Below are positions 46,937-55,126 of a DNA stretch of 64,000 bases, in pieces. The translations under genes and the position numbers were made by a program. The DNA is from Streptomyces sp. DI166 (GTDB taxonomy: Bacteria > Actinomycetota > Actinomycetes > Streptomycetales > Streptomycetaceae), in assembly GCF_900091315.1 (NCBI RefSeq), contig NZ_FLSP01000020.1:1-64000 (forward strand). The letters are read 5' to 3'. The first letter of the stretch is position 1; the number at the start of each line of letters is the position of its first letter. The notes below the pieces were generated by a model. It worked only from the letters and a program-made list of their open reading frames with translations. It made no database searches and had not been told where the DNA came from.

Positions 46937-48202
46937 GTGAGGGGGAGACGTGGCGGTCGGGACGGGGGACGTGCGCGCGTCGGCGTGGCGCGGTGGGTTC
47001 GGGCGGCTGTGCTCTCCAGCTTCGGCGACGCCCTGCGCACGGCCGCGCTGCCGCTGCTGGCGGCGACCCTGACGGACCGGCCGCTGCTCATCGCCGCCGT
47101 CACCGCCTGCGGCTATCTGCCCTGGATCGTCTTCGGGTTGCTCGGCGGCGCCGTCGCCGACCGGGTGGACCAGCGGCGCGCGATGTGGACGGTCGACGCG
47201 GTACGGGGAGTGCTGGTCGCCGCCTTCGCGCTCGCCGTGGCACTCGGGCACGCCTCGATCGGACTGCTGATCGCCCTCGCCTTCGCCCTGACCACGCTGC
47301 AGACCCTCTTCGACAACGCCTCCACCGCCCTGCTGCCCGCCCTGGTCGGCCCCACCGAGCTGGGCGGCGCCAACGCCCGGCTGATGACCGGGCAGCGCAT
47401 CGCCGGCGGGCTGCTCGGCGCCCCCGCGGTACCCCTGCTGCTCGCCGCCGAGGCCGCGGCGCCCTTCGCCGCCGACGCCGTCACCTTCCTGCTCGCCGCC
47501 GCCCTGATCGCCTCCCTGCGCACCGCGCCGCCCGAGCGGGCGCCCCGCCCGGCGGGCAGCACCCTGCGCCGGGAGATCGCCGAAGGACTGCGCGCCCTGA
47601 TACGGGACCGGGCCCTGCGCGGCCTGTGCGCCGCGACCGCCCTGTGCAACATCGGCATGGGCGCGCTGATCGCCACCCTGGTGCTCCTGGTGACGGGCTG
47701 GCTGGACGCCGGCAACACCGGTTACGCGCTCGCGATGACCGCGTACACCGTCGGCAGCCTGGCTGGCGGATTCGCCGGGGGAGCGGTGGTCGCCCGGGTG
47801 GGACGGGTGCGGGCGGTACTGCTGGCCGGGGTCGCGCAGATCGCCGCGCTCCTCGTCATGGGCTTGGTGCGGCATCAGGCCGCGCTCTGTCTGGCGCTCG
47901 CCGTGTTCGGGTTCATGGGCATGGTGTGGAACGTCAACACCACGACCCTGATGCAGCAGCGCACCCCCGCCGAACTGCTCGGCCGGGTCAGCTCGGCGTT
48001 CCGCACCCTCGGCGTGGCCGGGGCACCGCTCGGCGCGCTCCTCGGCGGCGCCGTCGCCACCGCCTGGGGCCTGAACACCCCCGTGCTGCTCGCCGCAGCG
48101 TTCTTCGTCCTGTCCGTGCTCGCGCTGATACCTGTGCCCAGGGCCGACGTACTTGTTGTCGACCCGCACGACGACAGCACGACCGCTCACGTCGCCCGCT
48201 GA
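46937..48202 (+). CDS. MFS exporter (EntS/tetracycline-type)
   Basis: A ~421-residue transporter with 12 predicted membrane segments. The segment GLLGGAVADRVDQRRAMW after the second helix is the MFS motif A, and GFMGMVWNVNTTTLMQQRTPAELLGRVSSAF in the second half is typical of enterobactin/multidrug exporters. GTG 46937 is the first in-frame start after the predicted transcription start (about 46925); GTG 46985 (MARWVRAAVLSSFGDAL) is an alternative with a cleaner N-terminus. The damage-type promoter links it to the repair genes of the window. The substrate is unknown. Confidence 0.8.
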   Translation: MRGRRGGRDGGRARVGVARWVRAAVLSSFGDALRTAALPLLAATLTDRPLLIAAVTACGYLPWIVFGLLGGAVADRVDQRRAMWTVDAVRGVLVAAFALAVALGHASIGLLIALAFALTTLQTLFDNASTALLPALVGPTELGGANARLMTGQRIAGGLLGAPAVPLLLAAEAAAPFAADAVTFLLAAALIASLRTAPPERAPRPAGSTLRREIAEGLRALIRDRALRGLCAATALCNIGMGALIATLVLLVTGWLDAGNTGYALAMTAYTVGSLAGGFAGGAVVARVGRVRAVLLAGVAQIAALLVMGLVRHQAALCLALAVFGFMGMVWNVNTTTLMQQRTPAELLGRVSSAFRTLGVAGAPLGALLGGAVATAWGLNTPVLLAAAFFVLSVLALIPVPRADVLVVDPHDDSTTAHVAR

Positions 48203-48256
48203 TCAACTAGGTTGGGGAACCGCGGGGACAGGTACGAAAGAAGGCTGAAGTCCGAG

Positions 48257-49909
48257 ATGAACCAAGACGGCCGTACCCGGCTCAACCAGACGCCCGAGTG
48301 GACCGCACTGGCCAAGCATCGCGAGCAGCTCGAAGAGGCGGACCTGCGCGCGCTGTTCGCCGCCGACCCCGGGCGCGGCACCGGGTACACGCTCCAGGTC
48401 GGCGACCTGTACATCGACTACTCCAAGCACCTCGTCACCGACGAGACGCTGCGCCTGCTGCGCGAGCTGGCCGCCGCCACCGATGTGTTCGGGCTGCGCG
48501 ACGCCATGTTCCGCGGCGAGAGGATCAACACCACCGAGAACCGTGCGGTCCTGCACACCGCGCTGCGCGCCCCGCGCGACGCGGTCGTCGAGGTCGACGG
48601 GGAGAACGTCGTCCCGGGTGTGCACGCCGTCCTCGACAAGATGAGCGACTTCGCCGAGCGGGTCCGCTCCGGCGAGTGGACCGGGCACACCGGCAAGCGG
48701 ATCAGGAACGTTGTCAATGTCGGCATCGGCGGCTCCGACCTCGGCCCGGCCATGGCCTACGAGGTGCTGCGGGCCTTCACCGACCGCGATCTGACGGTCC
48801 GCTTCGTCTCCAACGTCGACGGCGCCGACCTGCACGAGGCGACCCGCGACCTGGACGCGGCGGAGACGCTGTTCGTCATCGCCTCCAAGACCTTCACCAC
48901 CATCGAGACCATCACCAACGCCACCTCGGCCCGCAACTGGCTGCTGGGCGAGCTGAACGCCGGTCAGGAGGCCGTCGCGCGGCACTTCGTCGCCCTGTCG
49001 ACGAACACCGAGAAGGTGACGGAGTTCGGCATCGACCCGGCCAACATGTTCGAGTTCTGGGACTGGGTCGGCGGACGCTACTCCTACGACTCGGCGATCG
49101 GCCTCTCGCTGATGATCGCCATCGGCCCGGACCGCTTCCGCGAGATGCTCGACGGCTTCCGGCTGATCGACGAGCACTTCCGCACCGCGCCCGCCGAGTC
49201 CAACGCCCCGCTGCTGCTGGGCCTGCTGGGCATCTGGTACGGCAACTTCCACGACGCCCAGTCGCACGCGGTGCTGCCCTACAGCCACTACCTGTCGAAG
49301 TTCACCGCCTACCTCCAGCAGCTCGACATGGAGTCCAACGGCAAGTACGTCGGCCGGGACGGGCAGCCGGTGGACTGGCAGACCGGGCCGGTGGTGTGGG
49401 GCACGCCGGGCACCAACGGGCAGCACGCCTACTACCAGTTGATCCACCAGGGCACCAAGCTGATCCCGGCGGACTTCATCGGGTTCGCCGAGCCGGTCGC
49501 GGAGCTGAGCGAGGAGCTCAAGGCGCAGCACGACCTGCTGATGGCGAACTTCTTCGCCCAGACGCAGGCGCTGGCCTTCGGCAAGACCCCGGACGAGGTC
49601 CGCGCGGAGGGTGTCCCGGAGGAACTGGTCGCCCACAAGACCTTCCAGGGCAACCACCCGACGACCACCATCCTCGCCCGCGAGCTGACCCCGTCGGTGC
49701 TCGGCCAGCTCGTCGCGCTCTACGAGCACAAGGTGTTCGTGCAGGGCGCGGTGTGGAACATCGACTCCTTCGACCAGTGGGGCGTGGAGCTGGGCAAGGT
49801 CCTCGCCAAGCGCGTCGAGCCCGCGCTCACCGAGGGCGCCGAGGTGCCGGGCCTGGACGCCTCCAGCAAGGCGCTCGTCGCCAAGTACCGCGAGCTGCGC
49901 GGACGGTGA
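48257..49909 (+). CDS. pgi: Glucose-6-phosphate isomerase
   Basis: A 550-residue enzyme interconverting glucose-6-phosphate and fructose-6-phosphate. Landmarks: [10 protein letters not shown] near 155, the [16 protein letters not shown] segment, [13 protein letters not shown], the catalytic Glu in the ..DMESNGK block, the [15 protein letters not shown] signature with the catalytic His, and the [11 protein letters not shown]-terminal motif. The ATG at 48257 sits 43 nt after a TAGGTT -10 (48208-48213), with AAGAAGG upstream. It starts 54 bp after the MFS stop but has its own promoter-like sequence. Confidence 0.96.
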   Translation: MNQDGRTRLNQTPEWTALAKHREQLEEADLRALFAADPGRGTGYTLQVGDLYIDYSKHLVTDETLRLLRELAAATDVFGLRDAMFRGERINTTENRAVLHTALRAPRDAVVEVDGENVVPGVHAVLDKMSDFAERVRSGEWTGHTGKRIRNVVNVGIGGSDLGPAMAYEVLRAFTDRDLTVRFVSNVDGADLHEATRDLDAAETLFVIASKTFTTIETITNATSARNWLLGELNAGQEAVARHFVALSTNTEKVTEFGIDPANMFEFWDWVGGRYSYDSAIGLSLMIAIGPDRFREMLDGFRLIDEHFRTAPAESNAPLLLGLLGIWYGNFHDAQSHAVLPYSHYLSKFTAYLQQLDMESNGKYVGRDGQPVDWQTGPVVWGTPGTNGQHAYYQLIHQGTKLIPADFIGFAEPVAELSEELKAQHDLLMANFFAQTQALAFGKTPDEVRAEGVPEELVAHKTFQGNHPTTTILARELTPSVLGQLVALYEHKVFVQGAVWNIDSFDQWGVELGKVLAKRVEPALTEGAEVPGLDASSKALVAKYRELRGR

Positions 49910-49916
49910 GCCGGGC

Positions 49917-49951
49917 GGCGGGGAGCGGGCGGGGCCCGTCCGCTCCCCGCC
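49917..49951. terminator. Hairpin between convergent pgi and the FtsX permease gene
   Basis: A perfect 12-bp stem GGCGGGGAGCGG (49917-49928) / CCGCTCCCCGCC (49940-49951). Confidence 0.75.
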
Positions 49952-49968
49952 ACGCGGCGCCCGCCTTC

Positions 49969-52254
49969 CTACGCGACCGTGTTCAGCGCGTCCGTCAGCC
50001 GGTGCCGGGCCGCCCGCGCCGCGGGTACCGCCGCGACGGCGGCCGCTCCGGCCACCGCCGCCGCGCCGAGCGCCAGCAGGATCACGGCGGGCGGTCCGCT
50101 CGCGATACCGGCCCCGACGCCGCTCGAACTGCCCTGCGCGTCGATCAGCCACCGGCCCAGCACACTGCCCAGCGCCGTGCCCACCAGGACCGCGCCGAGC
50201 GCCGTGACGGCCGTCGCCGTGACCGTGATGCCGGTGATCTGGCGCGGAGACAGACCGATCGCCTTCAACGCGAGAAGATCCCGCTCGCCCTCGCGGACCA
50301 TGCCGCCGATCGCCGTCAGCAGTTCGATCAGCCCGATCAGGGCGAGCACGGTGATGACGCCGATCACCACGCCCCGCAGCGGGGACAGCCCGTCGGCCGG
50401 GTTGGGAACCGTGTGCACGTCCAGGTGCCCGCGGCCCGCCTCGGTCAGCCGGGCCGCGACCTCGGAGGCCTCGGCGTCCTCGCCCAGCCGCAGCTCGTAG
50501 CGGCTCGGGGTGAGGTCCGGGTCGTTCTCGCGGAGGGTGTCCAGGGACGTGGAGATGCTGCGCCCGGCGTTCTCCGGCTCGATGCTGCGGCCGACGATGT
50601 GCAGGATCTGCACGTCGTCGCCCACGGTCATCCGCACCCAGTCGCCGACCTTCGCGTCCAGCAGGTTCAACAGGCCCTGGCCGGCCACCGCCTCGTCCGG
50701 GCCGCGAGCCGCGCGGCCCTCGGCGAGGGCGTGCGGATAGGGGTTGTCCGCGGTGCCCAGGCCGCGCAGCGCGATCGTGGAGGTCTGGCCCGGCACCAGC
50801 GCCGCCACCTCGGCGCTCGGGTAGACGTCGGCGACCTGCGGGTCCTCGTCCAGGATCGCGCGGGCCTCCCCGGCGGCGATGCCGGAGTCGGTGTGCACGG
50901 TGAGCGCGGTGGGCAGTCCGATCCGCTCGGGGTGGCTCTGGAAGCGGTCGATGGTGCTCCAGGCGCTCAGCGCCACGACGATCAGCAGCAGCGGCAGGGC
51001 GAGCCGGGCGACCGTGGCGAGGGTGCGCGGACGACGGGCGAACGCGGTGTGCCAGCCCAGCACCAGCGCGGGCGACAGCCGTACGCCGAGCAGCCGCCGG
51101 ACCGGGCGGGACAGCCCGCCGCCCGCCGACGACAGCCGCCGGGGCACCGGCACCGGCGGCACCCGGCCCGCCCGCCAGGCCGCGAGCCCGGTCGTGGCCG
51201 CGATGAACAGCACCGCGCCGACCGGGACGGCGAACAGCGCCACCGCGTGCCCCGGCAGCCCCTGCCACACCCCGACCGCGTCACCGAGCCGTCCGGGGAG
51301 CCGGTTGCCCAGCGCCTCGGTGAGCGCCGCCGCGGAGACCGCGCCCAGCAGGGCGTAGGCGAGATGCTGGAGCAGGTAGACCCGGACCACCTGGCCCGGG
51401 GTGAAGCCGATGGCCTTCAGGATCGAGATGTCGCGCAGGTGGCCGCGGATCCGGGTGGCGATCGCCCCGTGCACGGCGAGCCCGGCGGCGATCAGCGCGC
51501 CCAGCCCGAACAGGCCGAGCACCTGGCCGAGCAGCCGGTCGCTGCCCTGCTCCTCGGCGCGCGCCTGGGTCCAGGTGGAGACCTTGGTGACCGCGCCGGC
51601 ACCGAGTTCGGTGACCGCGCGCTGGACCATGTAGTCGGTGTCCTCGGGGTCGGCCAGGCGCAGCCCGGTGACCTGGCCGACCGGGTCGTGCACGGCGGAC
51701 GGCAGGGCCCAGACCAGCCCGGGGCGCTCGCCCGGCCGGTAGCGCGGCTCCGGGCTGTCGGCGACGCCGAGCACCGTCAGCTTCCGGGCCGTGCCGGGGA
51801 GGGTGAGGGTGTCGCCGGGGCCCGCGAGCAGGGCGTGGGCGAGACGGGACTCCAGGACCACGCCGTCGGGGTTCTCCGGGTCCAGCCAGTGCCCCGAGGT
51901 GAGCAGCGGACGGCCGACGGAGGGACGGTCGGGGGTGCCGCGCAGTTCGACCGAGGCGCGGGCGCCGCCGCCGGAGGCCAGGGTCGCGGGGGCGGTGGGG
52001 TAGGGGCCGGCGACGGAGGCGACGCCGTCCAGCGCGTTCAGCCGGCCCGCGTCGGCGGTGTCGGCCGTGTGCAGCCAGACATGGGCGCCGCGGGACTGGG
52101 TGAACAGACGCTGCCAGGGGTTGGTGGCGTAGCCGAACAGGGCCGTGGCCAGCAGCAGTGAGACGACCACACCGGCGGTGGCGAGGACCAGGAACAGCGC
52201 CTCGCCGCGGTGCGTGCGCAGATCGGAGTGCGCCCAGCGCAGAGTGGCTCGCAT
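49969..52254 (-). CDS. FtsX-like (MacB-type) ABC transporter permease
   Basis: A 761-residue permease with two FtsX domains. The N-terminal helix (residues 18-42) is followed by a large extracytoplasmic domain, then three helices around 245-345 containing LRDISILKAIGFTPGQVVRVYLLQHL. A second external domain (about 425-600) and three final helices containing ERDLLALKAIGLSPRQITGITVT follow. The duplicated 'LKAIGxxPxQ' block marks the coupling helices to the ATPase. The ATPase gene lies just upstream in the same operon. Such systems move lipids, peptides or transmit envelope signals; the substrate is unknown. Confidence 0.88.
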   Translation of the reverse strand: MRATLRWAHSDLRTHRGEALFLVLATAGVVVSLLLATALFGYATNPWQRLFTQSRGAHVWLHTADTADAGRLNALDGVASVAGPYPTAPATLASGGGARASVELRGTPDRPSVGRPLLTSGHWLDPENPDGVVLESRLAHALLAGPGDTLTLPGTARKLTVLGVADSPEPRYRPGERPGLVWALPSAVHDPVGQVTGLRLADPEDTDYMVQRAVTELGAGAVTKVSTWTQARAEEQGSDRLLGQVLGLFGLGALIAAGLAVHGAIATRIRGHLRDISILKAIGFTPGQVVRVYLLQHLAYALLGAVSAAALTEALGNRLPGRLGDAVGVWQGLPGHAVALFAVPVGAVLFIAATTGLAAWRAGRVPPVPVPRRLSSAGGGLSRPVRRLLGVRLSPALVLGWHTAFARRPRTLATVARLALPLLLIVVALSAWSTIDRFQSHPERIGLPTALTVHTDSGIAAGEARAILDEDPQVADVYPSAEVAALVPGQTSTIALRGLGTADNPYPHALAEGRAARGPDEAVAGQGLLNLLDAKVGDWVRMTVGDDVQILHIVGRSIEPENAGRSISTSLDTLRENDPDLTPSRYELRLGEDAEASEVAARLTEAGRGHLDVHTVPNPADGLSPLRGVVIGVITVLALIGLIELLTAIGGMVREGERDLLALKAIGLSPRQITGITVTATAVTALGAVLVGTALGSVLGRWLIDAQGSSSGVGAGIASGPPAVILLALGAAAVAGAAAVAAVPAARAARHRLTDALNTVA

Positions 52255-52293
52255 CCGGATCAGGCCCCCAGGGGATCGTCGTAGGCCCGCATG

Positions 52294-53046
52294 TCAGTCC
52301 CTGAGCTCCAGGACGCCCGATATGCCGCCGCGGCGCGGCGGAGCGGTGTCGGTGAGGGCCGCGTCGTCGGCTATGCGGCCGTCGAAGAAGCTGATCACGC
52401 GGTCGGCGGCGCTGGCCAGCCGGGCGTCATGGGTGACCAGCAGGATCGTCTGGCCGCGCTGGTGGAACCGGGACAGCAGCCGCATCACCTCGCGGGTGCC
52501 CTTGCTGTCCAGGCTGCCGGCGGGTTCGTCGGCCAGCAGCAGCGGGGGGTGGTTGACCAGGGCGCGGGCGAGCGCGACGCGCTGCTGCTCACCGCCGGAC
52601 AGCTCGCCCGGCATGCTGCGCTCCTTGCCGTCCAGGCCCAGCTCCGCCAGCAGCTCCTCCCGCTCGGTGCGCGCCTTCTTCGGCGACGCCCCGGCGAGCA
52701 GGGCGGGCAGCTCGACATTGTCGGCGACCGACACGTTGGAGACCAGGTTGAAGAACTGGAAGACGATGCCGATGCGCTTCCTGCGCTCGACCGCCCAGCG
52801 GGCCTCGCTCCAGTTGTCGGTGGACACCCCGTCCAGTTCGATCCGGCCGCTGTCCGGCCGCAGCAGGCCGCCCAGCAAGTGCAGCAGCGTCGACTTCCCG
52901 GCGCCCGACGGACCGGTGATCGCCACGAACTCACCACGGGTCACGGACAGGTCGACACCGCGCACGGCGTGTGCCGGGGCGCCCTCGCCGTAGTGGGTCT
53001 TGACCAGGCCCTCGGCGTGCAGCACGGGAGCGGGACCGTCGCTCAT
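52294..53046 (-). CDS. ABC transporter ATP-binding protein (LolD/MacB type)
   Basis: A 250-residue ATPase partner of the FtsX permease: Walker A GPSGAGKS at 45-52, Q-loop in IGIVFQFFNLVSNVSVADNVELP, signature LSGGEQQRVALARALV, Walker B LLLADEPAGSLDS and the H-switch in LLVTHDARLA. The VFQFFNL and DNVELP wording is typical of MacB/LolD. The ATG at 53046 overlaps the padR stop (ATGA) with GAGGAG upstream, so padR, ATPase and permease are one coupled operon. A 9-residue-longer start at 53073 lies inside padR and was rejected. Confidence 0.92.
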   Translation of the reverse strand: MSDGPAPVLHAEGLVKTHYGEGAPAHAVRGVDLSVTRGEFVAITGPSGAGKSTLLHLLGGLLRPDSGRIELDGVSTDNWSEARWAVERRKRIGIVFQFFNLVSNVSVADNVELPALLAGASPKKARTEREELLAELGLDGKERSMPGELSGGEQQRVALARALVNHPPLLLADEPAGSLDSKGTREVMRLLSRFHQRGQTILLVTHDARLASAADRVISFFDGRIADDAALTDTAPPRRGGISGVLELRD

Positions 53047-53558
53047 TCCAGCTCCTCCAGCTCTTCCTGACAACGCTCCAGCCAGTCGAGATCTGCCTGG
53101 AGATGCAGCATCGCGCCCTCGATGAGCAGATGCGCTATGCGGTTGTCGCGGTCTTCGGCGGCGGCCAGCTTGGAAAGGTTGCGCATGGTGGTGAGGTACT
53201 GGCGCCGCTGTTTGTTGATGAGGGCGATCTGGTCGGCGAGGCCGGTCTGGGGCGCGAGAGCCAGCTTCATGAAGAACTCGTCCCGCACCCGCGGCTCGTC
53301 CTCGGTCTCCTCGAACCAGGCGCTCAGCGCCTCGCGCCCGGCGTCCGTGAGGTGGTAGACCTTCTTGTTGGGCCGGCTGGACTGCTCCACGTCCTCGCCC
53401 TCGATCAGTCCCGACTTTTCGAGGCGGCCGAGGGTGACGTAGATCTGGCCGACGTTCGGCTGAGGGTACGCCGAGCCCAGCATCCGCTCAAGGTCCTGCT
53501 TCAGCTCGTAGCCGTGGGCGGGACCGCGCGCGAGGAGTGCCAGGAGGGGCAGGCGCAC
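53043..53558 (-). CDS. PadR-family transcriptional regulator
   Basis: A 171-residue regulator. The winged helix covers residues 1-80 (LPLLALLARGPAHGYELKQDLERMLG, VGQIYVTLGRLEKSGLIEGE.., KKVYHLTDAGREALSAWF); the C-terminal PadR_C-like helices (LALAPQTGLADQIALINKQRRQYL...LIEGAMLHLQADLDWLERC) drive dimerisation. GTG 53558 follows GAGGAGG. PadR proteins usually repress an adjacent export system and their own gene, which fits the coupled ABC genes. A palindrome in the divergent promoter region is its probable operator. Confidence 0.9.
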   Translation of the reverse strand: MRLPLLALLARGPAHGYELKQDLERMLGSAYPQPNVGQIYVTLGRLEKSGLIEGEDVEQSSRPNKKVYHLTDAGREALSAWFEETEDEPRVRDEFFMKLALAPQTGLADQIALINKQRRQYLTTMRNLSKLAAAEDRDNRIAHLLIEGAMLHLQADLDWLERCQEELEELE

Positions 53559-53611
53559 TCGTGCTGTCCTCCTCGGGTCTCCGCCAGTGCGACAGGCGTA
53601 ATGTGCGACAG

Positions 53612-53646
53612 ACCCTAGTATCGCGCATACCTAACAGGTATACATG
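53612..53646. promoter_or_regulatory. padR promoter and candidate PadR operator
   Basis: TAGGGT (53617-53612, minus strand) is a -10 for padR. Next to it lies ATACCT-AAC-AGGTAT (53627-53641), a perfect inverted repeat like known PadR sites. The 19-mer TACCTAACAGGTATACATG (53628-53646) recurs at 55108-55126 with 17 of 19 bases the same. Confidence 0.6.
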
Positions 53647-53695
53647 GCCTCTGACCCGGGCGACGAAGCCCGAGCCGGTGTACAGGGAGGAACCT

Positions 53696-54958
53696 ATGCG
53701 GTGGATACGCGCCGCCGGTAGGGGGCTCCTCGCACTGATGGTGGTTCTGACCGGATACGCGGCCTCCGGAGTGCAGTCCGGCGAGGACTCCGGGCGCGGT
53801 CCGCTGACCCTGGCCACCGCCGGCGACCTCACCGGATATCTCGGCCCCCTGCTGGAGGGCTGGAACCGCGAGCACCCGGACGAACGGGTCACCCTGGTCG
53901 AGCTGCCGGACTCCGCCGACGAGACCCACGCCCAGATGACCACCGACCTGCGCGACGGACGCGGCCGGTTCGACCTGCTGAACATCGACGTCAACTGGAC
54001 CTCGGAGTTCGCCGCGGCCGGCTGGATCCGGCCCCTGCCGCGCGACCGCTTCCCGCTGGACTCCTTCCTGCGCCCGGTCGTCGACACCGCGACCTACGAC
54101 GGACGGCTGTACGCCGTGCCGTACGTGACCAACGCGGGCCTTCTGCTCTACCGCAAGGACGTCCTGGCCGAGGAGGGCGTGCCGCCGCCGCGGACCTGGG
54201 CCGAACTGGAACACCTGGCCGAGACCGTCGCCCCGAAACACGGGCTGGACGGCTACGCGGGCCAGTTCCTGCCGTACGAAGGACTCACCGTGAACGCCGC
54301 CGAGGCCGTCTACTCGGCGGGCGGTTCCATCCTCGGCGGCGAGGGCGAGACGGTCACCGTGGACTCGGCCGCCGCGCGCGAGGGCATCGGTTTCCTGGCG
54401 CGCGGGGTGCGCGAGGGCTGGATCCCCGAGCGGGCGCTGGCCTTCAAGGAGGAGGAGTCCAAGCAGGCCTTCCAGGACGGCCGTCTGCTGTTCCTGCGCA
54501 ACTGGCCCTACGCCTATGTCGTGACCTCCGCGCAGGGCTCGCCGGTCGCCGGGAAGGTTGGCGCGGTGCCGCTGCCGGGGCCCGACGGCCCGGGCACCAG
54601 TGTGCTCGGCGGCTCCAACCTGGCCGTCTCCACGCACGCCCGGCATCCCGACTCCGCCGCGCGGCTGATCGCGTACCTCACCAGCGAGCCCGTCCAGCGC
54701 CAGGTGCTCACGCGCGGCGCGCTGCCGCCGGTGCGGGCCGCGCTGTACGAGGATCCGGACCTGATCCGGCAGTTCCCCTATCTGCCGACCCTGCGCCAGA
54801 GCGTGCTCACGGCCGCCCCGCGCCCCAAGAGCCCGCGCTACGACCAGGTCAGCCTGGTGGTGCAGGCCGTCGTGCGGGACGCCATGACCGGGCACGCGAC
54901 GCCCGAGGCGGCGGTCCGCCGACTGGCGCGCGAGCTGGCCGACGTCTCCGGCCGCTGA
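53696..54958 (+). CDS. Sugar ABC transporter solute-binding protein with altered lipobox
   Basis: A 420-residue family 1 extracellular binding protein: TLATAGDLTGYLGPLLEGWNREHPDERVTLVELP, DLLNIDVNWTSEFAAAGWIRPL, YAVPYVTNAGLLLYRKDVL, and LGGSNLAVSTHARHPDSAARLIAYLTSEPVQRQV. The N-terminus looks like a lipoprotein signal (basic start, hydrophobic core, VLTG) but the Cys is a Tyr (Y21, TAC at 53756-53758), so lipid anchoring is doubtful. The ATG at 53696 has GGGAGG five bases upstream. It lacks its own permeases; the nearest are in the operon that begins 165 bp downstream. Confidence 0.85.
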   Translation: MRWIRAAGRGLLALMVVLTGYAASGVQSGEDSGRGPLTLATAGDLTGYLGPLLEGWNREHPDERVTLVELPDSADETHAQMTTDLRDGRGRFDLLNIDVNWTSEFAAAGWIRPLPRDRFPLDSFLRPVVDTATYDGRLYAVPYVTNAGLLLYRKDVLAEEGVPPPRTWAELEHLAETVAPKHGLDGYAGQFLPYEGLTVNAAEAVYSAGGSILGGEGETVTVDSAAAREGIGFLARGVREGWIPERALAFKEEESKQAFQDGRLLFLRNWPYAYVVTSAQGSPVAGKVGAVPLPGPDGPGTSVLGGSNLAVSTHARHPDSAARLIAYLTSEPVQRQVLTRGALPPVRAALYEDPDLIRQFPYLPTLRQSVLTAAPRPKSPRYDQVSLVVQAVVRDAMTGHATPEAAVRRLARELADVSGR

Positions 54959-54987
54959 CCTCCCCGGACCTCCCGCGCACCCCTCTA

Positions 54988-55126
54988 GTTACTTGTTAAG
55001 TAACGCGGACATCTCAATGGCCCTCAGTCTGGCCCGGTAAGTCCGAATTTGTTACCCCAACTCCCCGGTAACGTGTGTTCTTTTCATTGACACCCCTCTG
55101 ACACGGCTACCTAACATGCATACATG
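54988..55126 (+). promoter_or_regulatory. Promoter and operators of the alpha-glucosidase/transporter operon
   Basis: TTGACA (55087-55092) is a perfect -35 and TAACAT (55112-55117) a -10, spaced by 19, ending 6 nt before the GH13 ATG. AACATG-CATA-CATGTT (55113-55128) is a perfect inverted repeat across the -10 and start codon. TACCTAACATGCATACATG (55108-55126) nearly repeats the padR-side operator. Upstream, GTTACTT-GTT-AAGTAAC (54988-55004) is another perfect dyad. Confidence 0.65.

Noticed and set aside
48298-52161. Very long plus-strand frame of 1287 codons
   Set aside because: It is out of frame with pgi and antisense to the FtsX permease; both real genes have clear motifs.
53066-53074. 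TTGTCAGGA on the minus strand as a further PafBC element
   Set aside because: It lies inside padR coding sequence, lacks GTG and has no TANNNT 8 nt downstream.
53644-53721. A 25-codon open frame starting at the ATG of the PadR-site 19-mer
   Set aside because: It overlaps the binding-protein gene in another frame, has no ribosome site and no recognisable product; it could be a leader peptide, but nothing supports it.
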